Below, one piece after another: positions 43,461-52,248 of a stretch of DNA of 64,000 bases. Under the pieces are notes generated by a model. It saw only the letters and a program-made list of their open reading frames with translations, did no database searches and was not told the DNA's origin. This DNA comes from Thiodiazotropha sp050291245 (lineage in GTDB: Bacteria > Pseudomonadota > Gammaproteobacteria > Chromatiales > Chromatiaceae). The stretch lies in the NCBI GenBank assembly GCA_050291245.1, contig JBNKJP010000044.1, forward strand, positions 1 to 64,000, in the 5' to 3' direction. Position 1 is the stretch's first letter. Each line of letters starts with the position of its first letter. The position numbers and the translations under genes were made by a program.

Positions 43461-44300
43461 ATGTCATCGATTCTTGATGCCCTTGAACGGGCCTCCCAAG
43501 AGCGCTCGGACCTGCTGCCGCCTCAGGCGACGGACGCTGGAAACCTACCCTCCAGGCAAGCCCGTCGGGGGGTGTGGTTCATGCTCGGTGTCGCGCTGGT
43601 CCTGGTGATGCTGATCGGCTACGGACTGCTGCCGAAGCCGAACCCCGTACCGGATGCGGAGGCCCCGGTCCAAAATGCCGCGCCAGTCCCTGGAGAAGCG
43701 GCTTTCATCCCGGATGTCTCGCAACCGGTATCGGCCCAGGCGCCACCCACCCTGCAGTCCCGGTTGCACGCTACAGCTCAACCCAGTCACCAGTCACTGC
43801 TTGATAAGGCGCGCGTCACTACAGCGGCTACCTCGGTGAGGGTTGAGGAACCCGCGTCAGCGACAGAACCGGAGATTGAAACAAGGTCCGGGATTATTGT
43901 CGAGCCCGCAACCGCCCCCCACATGGAAGCACCGGAAGCATCGTCCCTGTCCCGTGGAGATATGCCTCTCCCGGTCGCGGAACCTTTCCCCGACGCTGCG
44001 CCGGAACCCCGTGCCCGGCCGAAACCTGAGGTAATCCGGCAACCAAATCCGGCACACCCCGCCCCGGCGATACCCTGGGTGTGGGAGTTGCCCCAGGCGG
44101 AGCGCGAAGCCCTGCTCGAGCTGTCGGTCAGCATTCATGTCTACCATCAGGATCCCAAGCGTCGATTCGTGCTTATCAACATGCACCGGTATGTTGAGGG
44201 CGACAGGCTGAAGGAGAAAGGGTATCGTCTCGTTCGGATCGATCCGGACGGTATCGTCCTGGACTATGGTGCGGGCCTGGTGAGAATTCCACGTTCCTGA
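43461..44300 (+). CDS. gspB: General secretion pathway protein B
   Basis: A 279-residue partner of GspA: short cytoplasmic start MSSILDALERASQER, one transmembrane helix (about 38-55), a long Pro/Ala/Glu-rich periplasmic linker (about 60-200) and the C-terminal GspB domain (about 210-279, SVSIHVYHQDPKRRFVLIN). ATG 43461 has AGGGGGCGAG before it; the longer TTG frame from 43446 is not needed. It probably works with GspA on cell-wall passage of a secretin. Confidence 0.85.
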   Translation: MSSILDALERASQERSDLLPPQATDAGNLPSRQARRGVWFMLGVALVLVMLIGYGLLPKPNPVPDAEAPVQNAAPVPGEAAFIPDVSQPVSAQAPPTLQSRLHATAQPSHQSLLDKARVTTAATSVRVEEPASATEPEIETRSGIIVEPATAPHMEAPEASSLSRGDMPLPVAEPFPDAAPEPRARPKPEVIRQPNPAHPAPAIPWVWELPQAEREALLELSVSIHVYHQDPKRRFVLINMHRYVEGDRLKEKGYRLVRIDPDGIVLDYGAGLVRIPRS

Positions 44301-44371
44301 AGCGGTGGCGGGTATCGATCGCGAGCGGGTGCCAACGGACAGCAAATGAATGACGTATACAGAGCGGTAAC

Positions 44372-45094
44372 ATGTACAGTGACAATCGTCTGGTGATCAT
44401 GGATGCGGATGGCACGACCATCGATGCCTTTGACGCCATCCGGCAGACCTTTTCCCTCCATGATATGTCCATTGGGGACATTGAACGGTTCCAGAACCGG
44501 CGCAATATCTTCAAATATCTGGGTGGGTTCAAGGAACTGCCGAAGAATCTGCGCAAACAGCTCAAGGGTGAAAAACGACTCGCCGTGGTCAAGACACTGA
44601 CGGAGGTGTATCGCGAATCGACCCGATTGTATGAGGGTATGGGGGGGCTGCTGAATCAGTTGATCGCTCACCCGGGCATCCGTGTCGGGGTCATTACCCG
44701 CAACATTACCCTGGAGCCGGAACGGACCCTGCAGCAACTCTACTTGCGCAACGGTGTGGAGGTCTCCGGTCTCGATTTCGTGGTGCACCTGCCGCAAAAG
44801 GCGCAGAAGACCGATGCATTTCGCGCGGTGCGTGAGAGTTTCAAGGTCAATCCCGCCCGAGCCTACGCTTCGGGGGACGAGAAGCGGGACTATGTGGCGG
44901 CAATCGCCACGGGTATGCATCCCTTTATGGTGTCCTACGGATTTGAGAGTCATAAACGCCTGATTGAAAAGATCGGTGTGCCGGATGAACTGATTGCGCG
45001 GCAACCGCTTGAATTGAAGCAACGTATTCTGCACGCATTGGATCTTGCCGAATCCCCTGGCGAGCCCGCCGAACCCATCAAATCGGAAGTATGA
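44372..45094 (+). CDS. HAD-superfamily phosphatase-like protein
   Basis: A 240-residue cytoplasmic protein with the first HAD motif in altered form (VIMDADGTTIDAFDA, about 8-22), a helical cap, a second motif GVITRN (threonine in place) and a later GDEKRDYVAAIATG that matches the metal-binding end. It is therefore probably a phosphohydrolase of unknown substrate. It overlaps the patatin gene by four bases (ATGA), so the two are co-translated. Confidence 0.7.
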   Translation: MYSDNRLVIMDADGTTIDAFDAIRQTFSLHDMSIGDIERFQNRRNIFKYLGGFKELPKNLRKQLKGEKRLAVVKTLTEVYRESTRLYEGMGGLLNQLIAHPGIRVGVITRNITLEPERTLQQLYLRNGVEVSGLDFVVHLPQKAQKTDAFRAVRESFKVNPARAYASGDEKRDYVAAIATGMHPFMVSYGFESHKRLIEKIGVPDELIARQPLELKQRILHALDLAESPGEPAEPIKSEV

Positions 45095-46041
45095 GTCGCG
45101 CCCCGCAACGCAAGATCAAGGTCGGCCTGGCCCTGGGCAGCGGTGCCGCCCGTGGCTGGGCGCATATCGGGATCATCAAGGGGCTCGCCGGGATGGGCAT
45201 AGTGCCTGAGATCGTCTGCGGCAGCTCCATCGGCGCTCTGGTGGGCGCCGCCTATGCCGCCGACCGGATGGACGCCTTCGAGTCCTGGGTACGCTCCCTC
45301 ACCTGGCGGGAGATCATCCGCTTCCTGGATCCCAGCCTCACCGGGGGCGGGTTGATTCAGGGCGAGAAACTGACCGAGTTTCTCAACGATTTCGAGGAAG
45401 AGGATCTGCTCTTCGAGCAACTCAAACACCGGCTCGGGATCGTGGCCACGGAGCTGGAGAGCGGGCGCGAGGTCTGGTTTCGTTCCGGGCCGGTCATGGA
45501 GGCGGTACGGGCCTCCATCAGCCTGCCCGGGCTGTTCACCCCGATCCAACGCCAGGGGCGCTGGCTGGTGGATGGGGGATTGGCCAACCCGGTACCCGTT
45601 TCTCTGTGCCGGGCCATGGGTGCGGATCTCGTTATCGCGGTCAATCTCAATGGGGACATCCTGGGTCGGCATTTTCGCCAGGGCAACAACCGGCAGAACT
45701 CCGAACCCGAGATCCTGGTCAATGAAGGCACTGACCGGCTGGGACGAATCGCCGCTCAGTTGAAGAACACACTGGGTGCCAAGAAGGATGATCTGATGGC
45801 GCGCCTGTTCGGCGAGTCCCGGGGGGCCCCGGGTCTCTATGAAGTCGTGGCGAGTTCCATCAACATCATGCAGGACCGCATCACCCGCAGCCGGATGGCC
45901 GGAGACCCTCCCGACATGATTCTTTCCCCGCGCATGGGGAAACTGGGATTGATGGAGTTCGACAAGGCGGATTATGGGATCTCCGAGGGATTGCGGGAGG
46001 TCGAACGTATGCGCCCGGCCCTGGAGCAGCTTTGCGAGTAG
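45091..46041 (+). CDS. rssA: Patatin-like phospholipase, RssA-type
   Basis: A 316-residue patatin-family acyl hydrolase. It has the oxyanion motif GSGAARGWAHIG (about 16-27), the nucleophile CGSSIGAL (about 48-55, Ser in GxSxG) and the dyad Asp in DGGLANPVP (about 167-175). These features match E. coli RssA. It probably cleaves membrane lipid acyl chains. It shares a transcript with the HAD gene upstream. Confidence 0.85.
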   Translation: MSRAPQRKIKVGLALGSGAARGWAHIGIIKGLAGMGIVPEIVCGSSIGALVGAAYAADRMDAFESWVRSLTWREIIRFLDPSLTGGGLIQGEKLTEFLNDFEEEDLLFEQLKHRLGIVATELESGREVWFRSGPVMEAVRASISLPGLFTPIQRQGRWLVDGGLANPVPVSLCRAMGADLVIAVNLNGDILGRHFRQGNNRQNSEPEILVNEGTDRLGRIAAQLKNTLGAKKDDLMARLFGESRGAPGLYEVVASSINIMQDRITRSRMAGDPPDMILSPRMGKLGLMEFDKADYGISEGLREVERMRPALEQLCE

Positions 46042-46067
46042 TTCGCGGGTTGTTTGGGTTCTCAAGC

Positions 46068-46949
46068 TTACTCGTTGACAAAGGGATAAAAGGGCTCGTT
46101 GACCTTTTGCGGGGCGGGTCGATCCTGTAGCAGGCGCGCCTTGACCCGGGTGGTGGTCAGGCCCGATGTGTCATAGACTCGGGGAAACAGCCGATAGACC
46201 CGACTGGTTTCCCGGGGTCGGCCCCAGGCGGCGGATTCCAGGCGTTGTCGCAATGGGGGTGTCAAGGGTAGTTGTAGCAGCCAGGGTGACTGCCAATCGA
46301 GAAACGCCCGGATCAGTGCCTGCTGGCTTGGATCGGGCCAGGCTTCGCGTAACAGCAGAGGCGGGAAAAGCTCCGGCGGATAAAACGTGCCCGCTTTGTC
46401 CCGTCCTCCGCCGGCATGATCCCTCTCGACCCATATCGCGAGTGGGTGTCTGCCCGCTGCGCGGTGAACCAGCTCGGTCACCTCCCGAGCGCTTCCGTGA
46501 GGCGAGTTGAAGTACCGGTGCGCCCGACTGTCCGGGTACCAGGCCGGTTGATTGTTTTCGATGCGCGGATCCTCGGGGAGGGCGCTTTCGAGCAGCACCA
46601 GGGGTTCTCCGGTCTCATCCAGCAGCCAGGATTCGAAACGGTCACGGGGTGTGAAAGGGATTGCATCCGATTGCTCCGACAGGGTTCTGACCAGCCCCTC
46701 TCCCAGGGTCTCGATCAGCCGTGAGGGGAGGGAGCCCCGGATCTTCGAGCGGCTCAGCCCCCGGTGATCGTCCCAGCTTCCGTAGACGACCTCCGAGAGC
46801 CCGGTATGGCTGACGATGGTCTCATCGGCGACGAACAGTTTCCACTGTCGCCCATCCATGGTCTCGGCGATACCGCCGGGAACACTGACGATCTGTTGCA
46901 CCCCCTGAAAGGGGGCGAGCAGGCGACGGCTGTAAGTCAGGATCTCCAT
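46068..46949 (-). CDS. Protein of unknown function
   Basis: A 293-residue soluble protein rich in Arg, Pro and Trp, with no signal peptide, helix bundle or motif that I recognise. It contains one Cys-free domain with recurring WxL and PxxP stretches (for example LDWQSPWLLQLPLTPPL). ATG 46949 gives a natural start; the frame continues to 47039, but that extension looks non-coding. Sequence composition matches the neighbouring core genes, so it is probably an ordinary chromosomal gene of a narrow family. Confidence 0.55.
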   Translation of the reverse strand: MEILTYSRRLLAPFQGVQQIVSVPGGIAETMDGRQWKLFVADETIVSHTGLSEVVYGSWDDHRGLSRSKIRGSLPSRLIETLGEGLVRTLSEQSDAIPFTPRDRFESWLLDETGEPLVLLESALPEDPRIENNQPAWYPDSRAHRYFNSPHGSAREVTELVHRAAGRHPLAIWVERDHAGGGRDKAGTFYPPELFPPLLLREAWPDPSQQALIRAFLDWQSPWLLQLPLTPPLRQRLESAAWGRPRETSRVYRLFPRVYDTSGLTTTRVKARLLQDRPAPQKVNEPFYPFVNE

Positions 46950-47185
46950 GCAGGAATTCTGGATGGGGCGGGTGATTTGAACAAGTTGAGAAGTCCTGAG
47001 GTGATTGTGGAAAAGAAAACTGTTAATTTCGGGCTGCATCTGCCATATGTCGGATTTTTTGACATCGCACCCGGATGTGCATTGCTCGGAATTTTATAAC
47101 GCATTGTTTTGCGTGTTTATTTATATTATTGGCAAGGTATTTGCTTTTAGGTTGTCCAAAGGTTCTTCACATCGGGAGTTTGTCC

Positions 47186-47902
47186 GTGAAAATAAAATCC
47201 AAATTTGTTGCAACACTGGGCGGTCTGGGAATGCTGCTATCCGTGAACTGTCAGGCGGCTTTGTTTGATCGTGGGGGCGGCCTCGTGTACGACGATGTTC
47301 TGGATGTGACCTGGTTGCAGAATCCCACTGTTTTCGCGGCCCAGTCCTGGACAAACGCAATGACCGCCGTGAGTGATTTTTCCTACTACGACAGCGTCCG
47401 CAACACCACCTACTCGGACTGGCGCCTGCCGCACATGGCTAATCTCGATTGGAGAACCATCGCTGATAACAATGATCAGCCGATCTACGGCGCAACGGCG
47501 AATGGCTCCGACAACGAGCTGGCCTACATGTACTATGTGAATCTGGGGTTTGAAGCCAACCCGTTGCCTTCCGGTGTGGAGCCGGGAAGCTATGATCTAC
47601 CGTCCACTACCTACAGCCCCGAGGATTTCTACAACCCGTTTGGTGACAACATCATCTACCGGGGCATGTGGAGCGATTTCCAGGTGAACGAAGAGGGTGT
47701 TCCAAACTATGTCTGGTACATGCACTTCCACTTCGGTGAAACCCTGTACGATCCATCACAAGGCAATGACTGGCAGTACATCTGGGCCGTCAGAGACGGC
47801 GACGTCTCGCCCGTACCCGTTCCCCCCGCCCTGCTGCTCATGGGCAGCGGCATGTTCCTGCTGGGCTTCATGAGCAAGAAGCGCAAGGCACTGGCCGCCT
47901 GA
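47186..47902 (+). CDS. DUF1566-like exported protein with VPxPA/PEP-CTERM-type sorting signal
   Basis: A 238-residue protein with a signal peptide (about 1-25, ending CQAA) and a Lcl/DUF1566-like central part (DRGGGLVYDDVLDVTWLQN, YSDWRLPHM, WAVRDGD end). Its C-terminus has the tripartite VPVPPALLLMGSGMFLLGF-then-KKRK tail of proteins sorted by exosortase-type systems. It is probably exported and anchored or processed at the surface. No exosortase gene is in the window. GTG 47186 with GGGAG upstream is the start; the longer ATG frame from 47075 adds a hydrophobic, unlikely extension. Confidence 0.8.
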   Translation: MKIKSKFVATLGGLGMLLSVNCQAALFDRGGGLVYDDVLDVTWLQNPTVFAAQSWTNAMTAVSDFSYYDSVRNTTYSDWRLPHMANLDWRTIADNNDQPIYGATANGSDNELAYMYYVNLGFEANPLPSGVEPGSYDLPSTTYSPEDFYNPFGDNIIYRGMWSDFQVNEEGVPNYVWYMHFHFGETLYDPSQGNDWQYIWAVRDGDVSPVPVPPALLLMGSGMFLLGFMSKKRKALAA

Positions 47903-47918
47903 TATCCGATCCCCGACT

Positions 47919-47940
47919 TCAGGTCTGAAGACCTGATTTT
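47919..47940 (+). terminator. Rho-independent terminator
   Basis: TCAGGTC (47919-47925) pairs with GACCTGA (47930-47936) around a 4-base loop, followed by TTTT. It lies 17 bases after the sorted surface protein. Confidence 0.75.
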
Positions 47941-48160
47941 AGGGGGCGAGCCGCGTCCGAGGAAGGATGCGGCTTTTTTTTGTCCGGATTTCGGGTTCTG
48001 CGGCACTGGGAGCGCGTAACCGCTCCTGCTTTAAATGGCCGTTTTGCGGAGGTTGACACACCAGGAAGGAAGAAAATTCGCTTAATTTTGTAAAGAAAAG
48101 GAATTTTCGCCGATATAGTCATACAGAATTGGAAAACCACTATAAGAAGGAACGTGACCT

Positions 48161-49135
48161 ATGGCTTTGCCACGGAGACAAGTCGGTACTTTGAGATGGC
48201 TGGTAGGGGGTATTCTGCTCATCGTATGGCCGCTACAGCTTTTCGCGCAACCCAAATGCCTGTTTATCTCCTCCTATCACCAGGGGTATGAGTGGTCTGA
48301 TGGGGTTGAAAGGGGACTGCGTACGGGGCTCAAGGACGTCTGCGAGTTGAAGCAGTTCGATATGGATACCAAGCGCCACAAGCAGGTTGCGGAGATCCAA
48401 CAGGCGGCTGAGGAGGCGCGTGCGCTGATCGATGCCTGGCAGCCGGATGTGGTGATCACCGCGGATGACAATGCCATGAAATACATCGTACAACCCTTCT
48501 ACAAGGATCATGCCATTCCATTCGTGTTTTGTGGTATCAACTGGACGGTGGAAGGCTATGGTCTACCTTATAAAAATACCACCGGAATGGTGGAGGTGGC
48601 GCCCATCGGCGTGATGTTCAATCAGGCCAAGAGCATATTGAACAGGGCTCGAAAGGCCATGTACATTGGGGCAAACACCCTGACAGAGGAAAAGAACCTC
48701 TCCCGATTCGAAAAGGCCGCTGTGATCGAGGGCGTGACGCTGGAACACCGGCTTGTGTCGAGTATGGAGGAGTGGCTGAAAGCCTATCGTCAGGCGCAGA
48801 ACTACGATTTTGTGATCATTGGCAGCAATTCCGGGATCAATGACTGGCAGGAAGACCGGGTGACAGAAGCGGTGCGCGGCGCAACTCGGAGTTTGAGCCT
48901 CACCAATCACGAATGGATGATGCCCTACACGCTCCTGGGGTTTACCAAGATTCCTGAAGAGCAGGGCGAGTGGGCGGCCCAGGTGGTGACCTCGGTGCTT
49001 GAGGGTTCCTCTCCCTCCGATATCCCTGTGGTGTCAAACCGAAAATGGGAATTCTGGATCAATGATGACATATTGGATCAAAGCGGAATCCGTTTACCCG
49101 ACCCCTTGATCCGAAAGGCTAAAAAGTTACGTTAA
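48161..49135 (+). CDS. Periplasmic ABC-type substrate-binding protein
   Basis: A 324-residue exported protein (signal peptide about 1-30, ending FAQ) of the ABC_sub_bind type: a two-lobe Rossmann-like fold with FISSYHQGYEWSDGV at the mature N-terminus and DVVITADDNAMKYIV. No transporter permease or ATPase is nearby. Instead its stop is two bases before a membrane GGDEF-EAL protein with an extracytoplasmic sensor domain, so it may deliver ligand to that sensor rather than to a transporter. The ligand is unknown. Confidence 0.8.
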   Translation: MALPRRQVGTLRWLVGGILLIVWPLQLFAQPKCLFISSYHQGYEWSDGVERGLRTGLKDVCELKQFDMDTKRHKQVAEIQQAAEEARALIDAWQPDVVITADDNAMKYIVQPFYKDHAIPFVFCGINWTVEGYGLPYKNTTGMVEVAPIGVMFNQAKSILNRARKAMYIGANTLTEEKNLSRFEKAAVIEGVTLEHRLVSSMEEWLKAYRQAQNYDFVIIGSNSGINDWQEDRVTEAVRGATRSLSLTNHEWMMPYTLLGFTKIPEEQGEWAAQVVTSVLEGSSPSDIPVVSNRKWEFWINDDILDQSGIRLPDPLIRKAKKLR

Positions 49136-49137
49136 CA

Positions 49138-51942
49138 ATGGACTTCAGTATCAGGAAATCGGTGTTTTCAGGCACCCACAAGCTGTTTCTAGGGCTGTTG
49201 GTGCTGGTCGTCTCCGCACTTTCCTGCATCTATTCCTTGAATCGTGAAGTCGATTCGCTGGAGCAGAATTTCACCGCCAAGGCGATGGAGATTCAGCGGG
49301 ATGTGATTCAGCGCGTGGCCAACCTGGACACGGTGCTCACCGCTCTGGTGGGGCAGCACCACTCCAGTGATTTTCTCAGCAGTGCCGAGCAGACCCTGTT
49401 TTCCCAGGAGATGCTCAAGGCCTATCCCTTCATCCATTCGATCCTGTATCTGGAACGGGTCACGGAAAGTGACCTGCCGGTCTTTGAGCAGCGCATGCAC
49501 GATTCCGGTTTCATCAGCTATCACCTGGACCATCGGCATGTCACGGATGACGGCACCTCGTTGCGCGGTCTGGGTTTTCATTTGATGGTGAGTTTCATCG
49601 AACCGATGCAGCCCCGTTCCGCGAACCTGTTGGGTTTCGATCTTGCCGGCCTGTCCCCCGGTGCCGAGGTGCTTGAGAAGTCGATACGCAGTGGTTCGAC
49701 CATCGCCCTCGGGGGGATCGAGGTTCCCCATTTTGATGAGCCCATGTACTTCATACTCAAGCCGGTCTACCTGGGACGCTACCCTCCCACTCTGCCCCAT
49801 GAGCGCTGGAAGATGCTGAGTGGATTTGAGGCATTGTGGATCGATTTTCAGCAGTTTTTCGAGGAACTGCAGTTTTCCCCGGAGCAGCTCTCCCTGGCGC
49901 TGTATCAGGGGACTCCGGAGAATTATCCCCACTCGGGTGATGTGCTGGTCAAAATGGGCGCCAGGCCGCACGGCGATTCGATGGTTCTCAAAACGCTGGA
50001 CTTTGTTCAGCCACTGGAGATCCACGGTCTCAGTTTCACACTCTCGATTCAGCGTGAGATCGACCTGGAGCTCATCGATGTCTGGCGAGTGGGCATCGGC
50101 TGGCTGATTTCGATGATGATACTGATGCTGATCGTTGCGGTGTATCGAAATCGACGCTACGTAAAACTTCAGGAAGAGGCTGCCAAGGCGGCGATCGCCG
50201 AGGAAGATGCGCGACTGTCAAACGTCATCGATGCGGCCTTCGATGCGGTGATCACCGCGGACCATCAGGGACACATCCTGAGCTGGAATCAGCAGGCGAC
50301 GGAGTTGTTTGGTTACGATGAATTCAGTGTGCTGAATCGTCCTCTGTTCTCTTTGTTGCTTTCCGCTGAATCGTTTAACGAAATCTATCCGCAACTCGAA
50401 CCCCTGTTCAATCTTGCCAAGGGCGCCCGTTACAGAAAACGCCTGGAGGCAACCGGGCAGCACAAGAACGGCGAGCGCTTTTCCCTGGAATTGGCGTTAT
50501 CCGGTACTCAGATCGGTGATACCAATCTGCTGAGTGTGTTTGTCCGGGATATCACAGAGCGCAAACGCTGGGATGAGCGGATCAACTATCTGGCCTACTG
50601 CGACTCCTTGACGGATCTGCCGAATCGCCAGGCCTTCAAGGAACAGGTCTCGAAAGCAATCCAGTCGGCAATACGCTACGGGCGAAGTGGTGCGATCCTG
50701 TATCTCGATCTGGATGAATTCAAACGCATTAACGATACCTTGGGTCATGATATCGGGGATATGCTTCTGAAGCATATTACCCAGCGTCTGGAAAAACAGG
50801 TGAGGGGTACCGATACGGTTGCGCTCTACCGTACGGACACCAGCCGTCGCAACATCGCTCGGCTCGGTGGGGATGAGTTTACCGTGTTGCTCGATGAGAT
50901 CGACAACCCGGAGGCGGCGGCGACCGTCGCCAAGCGGGTGCAGAGTGCGATTGCCCGCTCATACAACCTCAATGGCCACGAGGTGTATGTCACGCCGAGT
51001 ATCGGCATCGCGGTATTCCCCAGAGACGGTCAGGATGTTGAGGAACTGTTGAAGAACGCGGATACCGCGATGTACCACGCCAAGGCCATGGGAAAGAACA
51101 ACTTCCAGTTCTACACCGAGCAGATGAATGCCTATGCGGCCAACCGCTTGAAGCTGGAAGGTAAATTGCGCAGGGCCCTGATCAGTCATGAGATGGAGCT
51201 TTACTATCAGCCACAGATCGATCTCGAAACCGGGGAGATGGTGGCGGCCGAAGCTCTGCTGCGTTGGCATCAGCCCGAGTTGGGTATGATCCCTCCGGGT
51301 GATTTCATCCCCCTGGCCGAAGAGACGGGGATGATCATCGAGCTGGGCGAATGGGTCCTGCAAGAGGCCTGTCGTCAGAATAAGGTCTGGCAAGACGCCG
51401 GCTATGCCCCGATACGAGTTGCCATTAATCTGAGCAGTATGCAATTCATCCAGCGAGATCTCAGCACGCGGGTGGCCCGGTGTCTCGCCGAGAGCGGATT
51501 ACAGGCGGAATATCTGGAGTTTGAGATCACCGAAAGCATCATCATGCGCAATGTGAATGAAACCATCGCCACCCTGGATGAATTCAAGAAAATGGGCATC
51601 TCCATCTCCGTGGACGATTTTGGAACCGGTTACTCCTCCCTGAGTTATCTCAAGCGCTTTCCCCTCGATGTGCTCAAGGTGGACCGTTCCTTTGTCAAGG
51701 ACATCCCGGATGATCAGGATGATGTCACCATTGCATCGGCGATTATCGCCATGTCCCATCAACTGGGTCTGGGTGTTGTGGCGGAAGGCGTGGAGACCGA
51801 GGAACAGCTTGTGTTTCTGCGTCAGCAGGGTTGTGAATCGGCACAGGGTTATCACTTCAGCAAGCCCTTGCCTGCCTACGAATTCGAACTGTTGCTGACC
51901 CGCCAGGATCAGACGACGAATTGGGCGCAGCAACAGGGGTGA
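49138..51942 (+). CDS. CHASE-PAS-GGDEF-EAL membrane cyclic-di-GMP protein
   Basis: A 934-residue sensor: transmembrane helix about 15-35, periplasmic CHASE-type domain (about 50-290, with SILYLERV and GFDLAGLSPGAEVL), a second helix (about 320-340), PAS (about 360-470), GGDEF (about 480-655, intact RLGGDEF) and EAL (about 670-925, intact EALLRW and DDFGTGYSS). Both catalytic domains look intact. It is co-transcribed with the binding-protein gene two bases upstream. The sensor domain probably reads that protein or its ligand. Confidence 0.85.
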   Translation: MDFSIRKSVFSGTHKLFLGLLVLVVSALSCIYSLNREVDSLEQNFTAKAMEIQRDVIQRVANLDTVLTALVGQHHSSDFLSSAEQTLFSQEMLKAYPFIHSILYLERVTESDLPVFEQRMHDSGFISYHLDHRHVTDDGTSLRGLGFHLMVSFIEPMQPRSANLLGFDLAGLSPGAEVLEKSIRSGSTIALGGIEVPHFDEPMYFILKPVYLGRYPPTLPHERWKMLSGFEALWIDFQQFFEELQFSPEQLSLALYQGTPENYPHSGDVLVKMGARPHGDSMVLKTLDFVQPLEIHGLSFTLSIQREIDLELIDVWRVGIGWLISMMILMLIVAVYRNRRYVKLQEEAAKAAIAEEDARLSNVIDAAFDAVITADHQGHILSWNQQATELFGYDEFSVLNRPLFSLLLSAESFNEIYPQLEPLFNLAKGARYRKRLEATGQHKNGERFSLELALSGTQIGDTNLLSVFVRDITERKRWDERINYLAYCDSLTDLPNRQAFKEQVSKAIQSAIRYGRSGAILYLDLDEFKRINDTLGHDIGDMLLKHITQRLEKQVRGTDTVALYRTDTSRRNIARLGGDEFTVLLDEIDNPEAAATVAKRVQSAIARSYNLNGHEVYVTPSIGIAVFPRDGQDVEELLKNADTAMYHAKAMGKNNFQFYTEQMNAYAANRLKLEGKLRRALISHEMELYYQPQIDLETGEMVAAEALLRWHQPELGMIPPGDFIPLAEETGMIIELGEWVLQEACRQNKVWQDAGYAPIRVAINLSSMQFIQRDLSTRVARCLAESGLQAEYLEFEITESIIMRNVNETIATLDEFKKMGISISVDDFGTGYSSLSYLKRFPLDVLKVDRSFVKDIPDDQDDVTIASAIIAMSHQLGLGVVAEGVETEEQLVFLRQQGCESAQGYHFSKPLPAYEFELLLTRQDQTTNWAQQQG

Positions 51943-51982
51943 TGCTTCACGTTTCGCCTGGCCTGCCATCTGGCCCGTATTT

Positions 51983-52248
51983 TCTCGTTCCCACGCTCCG
52001 CGTGGGAATGCAGACCGAGGTACGGATCACTCAGCAAGGTTGATCGTCACAACAGGCTGAGTAGGTGTTCCCACACAGAGCGTGGGAACGTTGAAATAAC
52101 CACCGTCATCCAGGCGTATTCCGGGATCCACTGGGATTTCGTCATTCCGGCGCATGCCGGAATCCAGGGGTTGTACCGCCAGGCATTTGGATCCCGGGAT
52201 GACGGTGGTTTTGGCTTAAGTAAGCGCCCACTAGGATGAGACACTACA
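51983..52248. repeat. Cluster of interleaved palindromic repeats
   Basis: The whole gap between the c-di-GMP gene and the channel gene consists of dispersed repeats: TCGTTCCCACGC palindromes at 51983-52020 and 52066-52090, REP copies at 52104-52129 and 52141-52167, a half REP at 52189-52208, the CTTAAGTAAG extension (about 52214) and a CTAG-type end (52231-52252). It may act as a transcription barrier between convergent genes. Confidence 0.75.
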
